Source: Lathyrus oleraceus (Eukaryota; Streptophyta; Magnoliopsida; Fabales; Fabaceae). From it: 64,000 bases of DNA. Both the position numbers and the translations under genes were made by a program. How positions within the stretch are numbered: position 1 is the stretch's first letter; every line of letters starts with the position of its first letter. Shown here one piece after another: positions 11,738 through 21,912 of this stretch. Location: the NCBI RefSeq assembly GCF_024323335.1, contig NC_066579.1, positions 126,378,854 to 126,442,853 on the forward strand, given 5' to 3'. Under the pieces are notes generated by a model. The model made no database searches and was not told the DNA's origin. It was given only the letters and a program-made list of their open reading frames with translations.

Positions 11738-11999
11738 CTGCATAATGATTTTGGATATGAAAAGATTTTAGAACTCAAACCAAGCAAATCATTATGCAAA
11801 TGAAAAGATTGATTTTAATCTTATTTAGGGTTTTATGTGATCACCAATTTCATGCAAAAGCGAAAAGGGAAAATAATTGGAAAAACAAACATTTAACATG
11901 AGTTTATTGAATGAAAATATCATTGTATTTATGAGCCAACAATGTCATCGCTTCTCCTTTTGGCATGGGAGAAGGGTTTTTAAACACAATGAACATTAC
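11738..11999 (-). other. Ogre intron between protease and RT (copy A, 262 nt)
   Basis: Donor AAA|GTAATG at 12000/11999 and acceptor TATGCAG|GTTAATC at 11738/11737 on the minus strand. The unspliced frame stops at once (TAA inside the donor). Joining the exons gives an open frame (S-K-L-I-K-P) into RT. Ogre elements are known to carry such a spliced, partly retained intron here, a means to control the Gag to Pol ratio. The intron is AT-rich and has stops in all frames of that strand. Confidence 0.8.
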
Positions 12000-14900
12000 T
12001 TTGACTTATGGATAACTGTTGGAATATCCACAGTGACCCAATTGTTGCGGATCCCTCCAGGGATGATGAAATTGCCAGAATCCTCTTCGTCCTCTTCCAA
12101 AATGGCATCAGCCTCTTCGTCTTGACCAGTGTGGATGAAACCTTCACTCTTGAACAAACCTTGTTTGTTGAAGACCCTAGAAGAATAGCCTATACCAGCC
12201 CGGGACGTGTTGTCTTCTAGCTTGATCATTTGCCCCAATCCAGCAGTTGCACCATGCTCAATGGCCAACTTCGCATCTTTGTAGGAAGCAAATGAGGGAG
12301 TTCTCTTCTCAACAGGTTTAGCAATGGATAAAGCTTGGAAGGGAGTTCCAACTTCATCCTCAGCATCTATATAAGATAAGGATGAGAAATGGCTAACCAG
12401 GAGGGCCTTTTCTCCCCCTACTACCACCAGCTTCTTATTCTTTACAAATTTCAGTTTCTGGTGTAGGGTGGATGTCACAGCGCCAGCCTCGTGAATCCAT
12501 GGTCTGCCTAGGAGACAGCTATACGATGGGTGAATATCCATAACCTGGAAGGTAATATGGAAATCACTTGGTCCGGTTTTTACTGGGAGATCAACCTCAC
12601 CAATCACAGTTTTGCGAGACCCATTGAAAGCCTTCACAACTACACCACTCTACCTCATGGGAGGCCCCTGATATGACAACTTCGCGAGAGTGGTCTTCGG
12701 CAATACATTCAATGATGACCCAGTGTCTACCAACACATTGGACATGGCGTCATCCTTGCAGCTCATAGATATATGTAATGCTAAGTTGTGGTATCTTCCC
12801 TCCTCGGGGAGATCAGCGTCACAAAAACTCAAATTGTTACAAGCGGTGATGTTTGCAACAATGCTATCAAACTGTTCTATCGTGATGTCGTGATCTACGT
12901 ACGCCACATCCAACACCTTTTGCAGAGCCTCCCGGTGTGGTTCTGAATTCAATAGTAGTGATAACACAGATATTTTGGATGGCGTTTGTAGAAGCTGGTC
13001 TATAATATTGTACTCGCTCCTTTTGATGAGCCTCAGCATCTCATCACAATCTTCTTACGTATTGCCACTCGGGCCAGCAGAAGCAGGAGTTTTCAATATA
13101 GAGGAGGGCTTAGCAACAAGTGCCAGATTCGGGGTGCTCACAACATTCCCAATCGGGCGCTCAACAAAATCAGCATCAACACTTCCTCGAGCATCAACTT
13201 GAGGCTTCAAAGGAGCTGAAAATACACGACCGCTGCGGGTCAAACCGCTGACTTCAGCAATGTTTACGACAAATGAAGAAGGCAGGGACACTTCTTTCCC
13301 ACCTTCCACTGCTACAACATTGTAGCGATAGGGAACTGCTTTCTCGGAGGAATACGGTACGGGTTCGGCTGGCTTGATAGTTAGAGCGGGAGAAACCTTT
13401 TGCTTGCTACCATCATACTTGATGACAACAGGCTCAGGTATCCGGAATATTGGAGAAATCACGTTGACTTCGAGAGCATCTTCGTCAACATTTCTGTTTT
13501 GAAGGATCTCAATGACTCCTTCGTCCAACATCTCTTGAACATCTCTGCGCACCTGGCGACATCCTCTCTGATTAACATAACAGACTCTGCATCTATCGTG
13601 GTCATGCTCATAATGGCCATAATCACACATCAAGCGATGCATCTCAACCAGCGATTGTCGGATATGACTGGCATATTTAACTTTGTACTTGCCAGGACAA
13701 CCATGGACCATATTAACAGACTTCCCATGCTCGGGCAATGGGTTCTTCTTCACATTCGGACCTACGTCCTCGAAAAACAAAATCCCCCTTCTCACAAGGT
13801 CTTGCACCTTGGTCTTCAGGGGATAACAGTTCTCTACATCATGTCCGGGAGCGCCGGAATGATACACACAATGAAGCTCGGGCTTGTACCACCACTGGGG
13901 GTTAGCAGGTACAACGGGAGGGTCTCGCGGAGTGATTAACTTTCTATCGATCAGAGACGGATAGAGTTCAGCATAAGTCATCGGAATTGGATCTAAGGTG
14001 ACCCTCTTCCTCTCATAGTTGGTACTGGCACTGTTGTTGTTATTTTGAGGCTGGTAGACCTGCTATTGTGGACGCTGTTGTTGTTGCTAATATTGCTGAG
14101 TTTGCGGTTGTTGATAATGTTGAGCTTCCCTGAAAACGAGTGCTATATGAGCCACCTGATGCTCATTATTGACTGGGCGAGCAATCTTCTTCTTCACAGA
14201 GGGTATTCTCTTGACATGGGAAGACACAACATGTGCCTCTCCCTCCTTCTTCTTTGCAAAGCTTCCATATCTCTTTGCTGAAGAGCCTTCGTCTTGAGTT
14301 AAGCGTCCTTCACGGACCCCCTCTTCCAATCTCATCCCCATATTCACCATCTCGGTGAAATCTGAGGGAGCAATGGCTATCATTCTCTCGTAATAAAACG
14401 AGCTCAAGGTCTTTAAGAAGATCTTGGTCATCTCTTTCTCCTCTAGGGGTGGCACTATCTGAGTTGCCAATTCGCGCCACCTCTGGGCGTATTCTTTGAA
14501 AGTCTCTTTCTCTTTTTGGGACATCGCCTTCAGCTGGTCCCTATCAGGAGCCATATCCATATTATATTTATATTGCTTGACGAAGGCCTTGCCAAGATCG
14601 TTGAAAGAGCGGATGTTCGAACTTTCCAGACCCATGTACCACCGGAGAGCGGCACCGGACAGACTGTCTTGGAAATAGTGGATGAGCAGTTGGTCATTAT
14701 CAGTTTGTGTCGACATCTTGCATGCATACATCATAAGATGACTGAGAGGACATGTGTTTCCCTTTTACTTCTCAAAGTCCGACACTTTGAATTTAATGGG
14801 GATTTTTACGTTGGGCACAAGGCATAACTCAGTAGCACTTTTACAAAGAGGTCCTTCCCCCTCAAAGTCTTCAGTTCCTTGCGAAGCTCAAGGAATTGGT

Positions 14901-15414
14901 CTTTCATGTCATCCATCTTCTCATAAATGTCTGGGCCCTCAGATGGCTCAGAATGATAGATGGTATCTTCAACCATTGGTAAAGTGTGCACGACAGGAGG
15001 TGGCACTGAAAGGACCGGGCTAGATGCCGGCAAAGAAACAAGAGTAGGGGAAAAACCCTCTGGTACGAAGTTGGCGGGCATTCCCCAAGGGAACCCGGCT
15101 GGCATAGATGGCGCAAAATGAGCCGCTGCAGCAGGCACAATAGAAGTTACGACCTCAGAAATGACCGTCCTCTGGGGAGGAGTTGAGGGTGTTGGAGAAG
15201 ACTGGCTCTGAGCGGCCAAGAATGACTCCATCAGGGCAGTCAATCTGGCCACTTCCTCCTTCTGCTCACGGTTCTCTTGTTCCAAAAGATCCATCAGTCT
15301 TGAAGAGTTGGCTCTGGTGTAGTACCGGTGAGTCAGCTTATCCTCAAAATAAATTAAGAACACAGAGTTTGACCATAGGACAAGAAGCCTGGAGCAAAAC
15401 CTGCTTATGCACAT
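12000..15414 (-). pseudogene. Ogre A gag-protease (ORF2), frameshifted and with stops
   Basis: Minus strand. The first part (15414-14806) has a coiled-coil-like segment ('LLEQENREQKEEVARL') and a proline-rich stretch. Then come the retrotransposon Gag core ('LSGAALRWYMGLE', 'FVKQYKYNMDM', 14734-14087), a Q/N-rich linker, and a zinc-finger-like C-x2-H-x5-H-x4-C (CVYHSGAPGHDVENC, about 13860). The aspartic protease has VDTGSS at about 12720. Lesions: a 1-base deletion near 14845, TAG stops at 14087-14089 and 14063-14065 in the Q-rich linker, a frame change near 13050, and TAG at 12650-12652 where copy B has CAG. The ORF ends at the intron donor. Spacer 15415-15609 separates it from ORF1 upstream. 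Confidence 0.88.
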
Positions 15415-15609
15415 GATGCATGCAATGCATATGATTTGTTTTTATTTCAGAGGAACTTTAAAGTTCTATTTGCAAATTTGGGAAATATTACATTCTTTTG
15501 TGGAAAAATCTCATCAATAATATCTGGAATATATATTTTTTACACCAAAGGAGTACAACATTGGTAACCAAATACAAGAGAAAAAGGAAAATAATCATCC
15601 TATGGATCC

Positions 15610-17060
15610 CTAGAAACAATCATCTAAAGCTCGGGACACAGGAAGATAAGATGCACGAAGCCTCTTCACCTCCTTCTCATAGGCTCCTCCATATCTGCCT
15701 TCTCCATGGCGAGTCGATCGTACTTCCTCTTCCAAAACCTGGAAGACTGAGGAAGCAGAGAAGTCCATGCATCATTAGGATCATCAATGACCTGATGCTC
15801 GAGAAACTCAATCAAAGCATCCTTTTCCTTGATTTGCTGAAGCAACTCTTCTCGTTCATGGATCCAAGCACGTGAACGGTCTTCGTCTCTCAACTCCTCT
15901 ACTCCTTGGTCAGGGAGGGTTGAAGGCCCAACCATAACCAAGGGTGTAGGTCTCGGATACTCGTACGGCATGAGATACTCAGAAGCTCTCTTCCTAACCC
16001 AAGCAGTGTAAGGCTCCAAAGCGACACAACTCTTAGGACCCAACTCCTTCCTTCCTTTCCTATGAATCTTGCGCCAAGCGCGAACCATCCTGCCCTTCAA
16101 GCCTTGGGGATATTTACCCTCCTGAAAGAACACACCCTCTAATAGAATGTTATTGGGTTTATCCTTTATGGGGAACCCGAGCTGACGACGTGCCAAAACA
16201 GGGTTGTAGTTAATCCCACCATATGTATCAAGAAGAGGTACATTGGAGAATTCACCACAAGAGTCGATAATCTGCACACCATCATACACACGGTTGTACC
16301 AAGAGATATCATCATTAGTGAGAGACATAAGTCTCGTGGACCACCGTAGACATCCCTTGTTCTACATGAAGGCGACCGTCTGCGGTAAGTGAGAAATAAA
16401 CCACTTATACAACAAAGGCAAACAACACACAATGGCACCACCACCCTTTGCATTCCTGATATGCAAAGAAGAATAAGTGTCACCCAACAGAGTCGGAACG
16501 GGATTAAGAGTAGAGAAAATCCTAATAGCGTTCACATCCACAAACTTGTCGATGTTGGGGAACAACACTAACCCATAGATGAGAAGTACAAATATGGCCA
16601 CAAAGGCATCCTCACTCGTGGCCTTCCCATACACGGTAGCTTGAGCAATAAGGAACTCATAAGGGAGACCTTGAATTCCACCTTTGGTAGTCATATGAGC
16701 ACCAACCAGAGATTCATCTATATGCAACATGTCAGCTATCTCTCGAGAAGTAGGAATACTTTCCAAGCCACTGAACGACAACTGGTATAGTATAGGTACA
16801 CCCACAAGATAGGCATACTCCTCAAGCGTGGGCAAAAGTTGAAGGTCCGGAAATGTGAAGCAACGGTACAAAGGATCATAAAATTGCACCAATACACTAT
16901 CAACCCTTCATCCACCTGAGTAGTCAGAAGAGGAAGAAGCTTTCCAAAACGAGCCTTGAAACCCAAGGGATCTAATACATAGGCTGTCAAATTCCTTAGT
17001 TATTTCAAATCTGGTTGTCTGAAGCTGTACTTCTTTGTATTCCTTCTTTGTCTTTCCATG
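15610..17060 (-). pseudogene. Ogre A ORF1 (DUF7745-like), broken
   Basis: Ogre ORF1 lies between the 5' UTR and gag; its function is unknown. Start ATG at 17060 by alignment with the intact copy at 60480 ('RQRRNTKKY'). It matches that 483-residue protein along its length: 'FTFPDLQLLPTLEEYAYLVG', 'MTTKGGIQGLP', 'GRMVRAWRKIHRKGRKELG' and a charged C-terminal helix ending RALDDCF at 15610. Lesions: TAA near 17004, a 1-base deletion at about 16900 shared with copy B, TAG near 16361, and a frameshift near 15685. Similar proteins are annotated as DUF7745 in plant genomes (from memory, not searched). Confidence 0.85.
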
Positions 17061-17983
17061 TCTGAAAATTTGCAAATAGACCTCTTAAGTTCCTTGAAAA
17101 TTGTGTTCATTATTTTGATGATATGGATGCAAATGTGTGCATGAATGCATGAATGCAACAACCACACTTAAGGATCAGGCAAATCACACCAAACAAAGGT
17201 CATGGGATGGATCATATTATCCTTAATATCAATCATCCATTTTGGTGGATTATGGTTTACCCCTTATCAACACCCAAGTTCCATTGATATTAAGGATACA
17301 TGAACGGATCAACCATGAATCAAGGGTTTGTTGCAAGTCACGAGCATGGAGCCTCGGCTAAGAACCACCCAAAGGGAGTGTACTAGGGTTTAACCTGCCA
17401 AACATGTTCTACAAGAGGTTCCCATAGTAATCATCCCATCTTTCGGATATTATCGGAGAAACGACTACTCGTATTCCAAAAATATTCTCAAGAGAGACTC
17501 TTATGAGTGTAGTATCGCGTAACAATCGTATCAAATCTTACACTTGAACGACTTTCGCACTACATCCTAAGAATAGGCCAAGATGGGCTTGGTAAACTAA
17601 GGTCCTTGGCTTCTAAGGTCTATATTGGAAAGAGTAATGTCTACCCACAACTACTTGTGTGACATTATTGATCCCAACATGACCTCCACCAAGTGAATGG
17701 ACTTGCAAGTCAACTTGCTAAGGAATAACTCCACACAAGTCAACAAGACTATGCCATTCTCCTATCCTAAGTGCACTTGAGTTCGGGTATAGAACTCATC
17801 TCACAAAGATCACCAAACATACAAGGAGTTAATATTCAAGCAATTCAATCATTACATACAATACAGTAATCCCAAATTGCACCAAAATATGTCACAAAAC
17901 AATATACAATACAATACAACACAATATGAAAAGTAGGCAAAACCCACTAGGCAAAGTCCTCCCCAGCAGAGTCGCCACTTTTC
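17061..17983 (-). other. 5' untranslated leader of Ogre A
   Basis: 923 bp between PBS/LTR and ORF1, colinear with 30681-31604 and with 59554-60479 of element C. No ORF of note. It probably holds packaging and dimerisation signals, but none can be identified from sequence alone. Confidence 0.75.
17960..17977 (-). other. Primer-binding site, Ogre A
   Basis: Minus strand TGGCGACTCTGCTGGGGA begins 6 nt after the LTR end ...CTACA. It is complementary to the 3' end of a tRNA-Arg, the primer reported for Ogre. Confidence 0.85.
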
Positions 17984-20900
17984 TGTAGCAGGGTATTCGT
18001 TACAATTAGAGATATTGACTAAATCCAAGGTAAATCATACAAGTCGAGTCGCCACCGCACTTCTATTTCTCCAAGGGAATGGTTAGAAAGCGAACAAAAA
18101 CCTAAAAGTTTTATCGAATAAAAAACTAGTAAAAAAGTCAGAGATCTAGGTAAGGGGGTTGGTTATGCAATGGGAAGGTTTTAAGCACCCAAAACATCCT
18201 AGGTACTCCTAGGGAGCCCTTTTCACATTGGTTGTAAGGTTGGTATTTTGTGAAAAATTTGTTTGTGCAAACATGATTGAAGAGATGGGAAGAGAATGTA
18301 CAAGTTTATTTATATTTGTGTTTGGATGGATGAACCCATTGCCAACGTACCATCTTTAAAAAAGATTAGGATCAAAACCTCGTAGTTCAGGGTAAAAATC
18401 TCAAATAATGAATTGGTGAATTGATTGGTCCAAAAGCCTTAAGATCTTTTGTTATCCAAGGGAGAAAACTCAACCTAAAACCACAAATCCACCATGTGAG
18501 GATAGCTTCAACATGCTAGGGAGGGGTTAACCCTATAATAAGAATGGAAGACTCATTGTCCATCACTAAGGATATAGGTGAGTACTACATCTACCACAAG
18601 GATAACTCAAACCTAATAGCTAAAGGTTATGAAAAGTTTGCTTAAGAAAGTGGCCATTGAAACCACAAAAAGAACATTTGAATGGGTTATATTTACCAAT
18701 GAAAAGTATTTACATAACATGGTCAAAGTTTATTTAAAAGTTCAATTCAAAATAAGTGTTATGAAAAGAAAATTTGAAAATCAAAAGCATAAGGCTTAGG
18801 TTTCTAATGTTTGAAAAGAAATATTAAATGTTTGCACAAAAAGTTTTGGCTTGGGTTAGAGTGGAGGGAAGAAGAAGAATGGTTAAAGTCCTAAACATAG
18901 AAGAGATAAGGGATAAGAGAACAAGACCACAAGTGGAGTTCCTCTCTTGAGATCATATATGATGATCCAAGTATCTCCCATCCTTTGGAATAAGCAATCA
19001 CATAACCATAAACTCAAGCAATCAACAATCAAATGAACTCTTGGAAATCTCCTAAATCTATCTTGGGTCCCTCTCTCTTAGAAGCTCATGGCAATGGTTC
19101 CTCAATTTGGATCAAGTTGGAATCCCTAGCACAAGAACACACACATTAAAAGATTCTAGCAAAACAAACAAGGAATGGACAAGAAGAGTTTAGAAGTTGG
19201 TCCTTTCAAGGTTATCTTCAACATTAAGCATTCTAAAGGCCCAATGCCTAGTTGCTCTTTGACTTTTATAGCACTCTAAAGGCCCAATGCCTAGTTGCTC
19301 TTTGACTCCAAATTTGCATAGGGAAAGTCCTAAAGTCTAAGTCCATTTTGTCCAAGTCTTTTGTATTTGGTCCACAACAAACAAACAAAACACAAACACA
19401 AGAGTATATACAAAATCTTGTGCTCAAGTGAGCAAAAGGCAAATTGCATTAACATAAACATGTGCTCAAGTGAGCAAAGGGAAAAGCAAATGAATAATAT
19501 GTGCTAGAATGATAAATTGCATAAAAGTAAAGAGAAAGAATTTAATGTTAATAGTCAATGGTTAATGTTAGTAGTTAGTGTGCCATAAGGCATATTTAGC
19601 GCTATGTTAAGCAATCGTAATTGGACTTATGTAGAAGTCACAACTATCTGAGGCCGGTCAATAATAATGTAGGCAACAACACAAGTTAGAAGTCTTGATT
19701 AGTGAACCAAGTTCCAACAACTTGCCATGCCAAAAAAGAAGAAGAGAAATGATCTTGTATTGGTTTAAGCCTTTTGTATGATTTAGCAAGCAACCTATCC
19801 TTAATACAAAGCCATTCACTAGATCATTTGATCAAGATGAATTAGATTTGGATTGAGGAAGATTAAACCTTCTTAATCAATACTAACTTATCAACCTTTA
19901 ACTTATTGATCAAAAGGAAAAGAAGAAGAAGGAGATGAATAATGGAAATGGAAATGAAAAGAATAAAGAGCATTAAATGAAATAGAATGTACCAATCAAC
20001 AAGTGTTGACCAATGACATTGAGGATCATGGTCAAACAATCAAAAACAGAAGTGAGATGAAGATTGGAAGTCAAGAAGTGAACAAAATATTTTTAGGCAT
20101 TTTTAATATTCAAAATAAACTTGAATTAAAATATTAAAGAAATGTCAAACTTCAAAATCACTTCAAATCAACTTTTAAAAGTCCAAGTGCTTTATCCTAA
20201 GTTCAACAAGGTCAAACAAAGTTTGACAAAAAATTTCAGCATTTTTAAAAGTCAGAAACTATTTTTAATCAATTAAAAATGAATAAAAATAACCTAATTG
20301 AACTAAAATCTCAAATAAATCTCAAATCAATTAATAAATTGATGAGAATATTTTTCATAGATCCATCATCATTCAAATAGGTTGAGAAAATATTTTTGTA
20401 TTTTTTGAATATCAAAAACTTTTTAAAATGAATTAAAAATGACCAGAAAAGAGAAAATTCACAAAAAATATCAAATTATGAAATAAAAAATATTAAAAAT
20501 CATTTTTAAAAACTAGAATTAAGAAGAGAAATAATCCAATTGGTCCCATATTTTTGGATTAAAAATGAGAGAGTTATGAATTTTTGAAATAAAATTGAAT
20601 TAAAGAAAATAAAATGGAAATTAAGAAAATCAGAAAAAAGGAGAGGCGTTGGATGGGATTTCATTAATTGACGTGGAGGATCAAACGCTCCACATGCGCG
20701 CGCTCACCATATGCCTTAGTCAATGAGACACACGAGGCATTAAAATAAGTCATAAGATCCAAGAGTCATGATTTAATCTAGAAATCATCATCAACGGCTA
20801 GGATTCAAACTGGCAAACGGACGGTGGTGTACACCACCGTCTTCTCCGGCGAGCATGAAGATTCCGGCCAGAGTTGCAGGTCATAAAAACTTGATGAAAA

Positions 20901-21331
20901 CGAGCGATCCTCATATCATTGGAAAGCTAGGGTGATGTACATCACCCCTGTACCATCTATTTTTACCCTAAATTTCCATGGTAAGAGAAATCAGGAGTTG
21001 AAAAATATGGTGTTCAACTGAAACTTCATGGATTTCTAAAATTAAAAACACCAACAAGTTGCCTATGTTGAGAGGACTTCAGCCAAGCAAATGGGCCCAA
21101 GAAACATGCTATAAATGAAGAGTTTCGAAGCAAATAAGGTTGAACATCAACCTTCTAAATGCAGATCTGTGGAGCACGATCCTTCAACACACTTGCTTGC
21201 AGCTTGTTCTGGAGATGGAAATAAGGCAAGGCTAAGGAATTAGAATCCAATAATCAACCAAGGAAGTTGAGAATTAGATCTGAAAATTTCAAGTGAAAAC
21301 GCAAAATTCCTTTAGTGTATGGTTTGGAATG
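17984..21331 (-). repeat. Middle LTR, missing its first ~1.5 kb
   Basis: Aligns with 31605-34859 of the complete LTR, then stops at GGTTTGGAATG (21331), where 3' UTR sequence of internal B begins. The lost part includes the TATA box region (34883-34890 in the complete copy), so this LTR probably cannot start transcription. Hairpin 1 is at 18341-18388, hairpin 2 at 18198-18213, PBS-like motif at 18046-18056. A 43-bp-period duplication (19232-19264 and 19275-19307) is shared with 32852-32929 but absent in element C. It keeps 92 bp (20685-20776) that the complete LTR has lost. Confidence 0.88.
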
Positions 21332-21912
21332 ATTTCTGCACAGTGTCCCTATGTCATTTTGAATGTTCACTTTGTTTAAAAACAAATTATGAAAATTTTG
21401 ATTATTTAAAACAATGATATTTTTTCAATTAAAACATGCAAAATATTTGTTGAATAGAAACAAATAAGAGTGCAAATAATTGGATAAATGCTCAAATTTA
21501 TTTAATGGAATGAGAGTCTGCAAATGGCAAGACTCCATAGATTTTTACAAATTTGAAATTGGGGATATATATTGGAAAAGGGTTACATTGAACATAATGA
21601 CCATTTCTCCACCAATTCTGAGTCCGATGTATTTGTAGCTTTGGTTGATGATGAATGAGCGAGAATCTCTGACGGATGACAGTTATAGAACAAAGTCTTG
21701 CCAGGATGCAGTTACTTGCCAAATCCCTATTTTTTTGCCTATATTTCCCCAGGGTGGGGTACTCAATCTAGCGGGATACATGTATTCATTTTTTATGTCT
21801 CTAACTTTTGCCTGGATCGCCCTTTCAGGTTTTCAATCCACCGAGACGCTCATTTTTTTGCCTAAGTCGCCCTTTCGGGTTTTCAACTTAGCGAGCTATT
21901 CTGGTTTTATTT
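21332..21912 (-). other. 3' untranslated region of Ogre internal B (truncated)
   Basis: Runs from just after the integrase stop (21913) to the deletion junction with the middle LTR at 21331. It contains three tandem hairpin units and then AT-rich sequence. The polypurine tract expected before the LTR is absent because of the deletion. The ORFs here are noise. Confidence 0.75.
21737..21892 (-). promoter_or_regulatory. Three tandem two-stem hairpins after the pol stop
   Basis: Three units start with plus-strand TTTTTGCCT. Outer arms: CTATAT/ATCTAG (21739-21744 with 21766-21771, one mismatch), TGGAT/ATCCA (21813-21817 with 21836-21840) and CTAAGT/ACTTAG (21862-21867 with 21886-21891). Inner stems: CCC-TTTC-AGG (21820-21829) and CCC-TTTC-GGG (21870-21879), giving GAAA tetraloops in the minus-strand RNA; unit 1 has a CCCC/GGGG inner stem instead. 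Arms differ between units while pairing is kept, which points to RNA structure. Confidence 0.55.

Noticed and set aside
13400..13939. 179-residue plus-strand ORF (also at 27034-27573)
   Set aside because: Antisense shadow of the Ogre gag zinc-finger region; preserved in both copies only because they are near-identical.
17960..17977. tRNA gene fragment
   Set aside because: The tRNA-Arg match is an 18-nt primer-binding site at an LTR edge; no cloverleaf is present.
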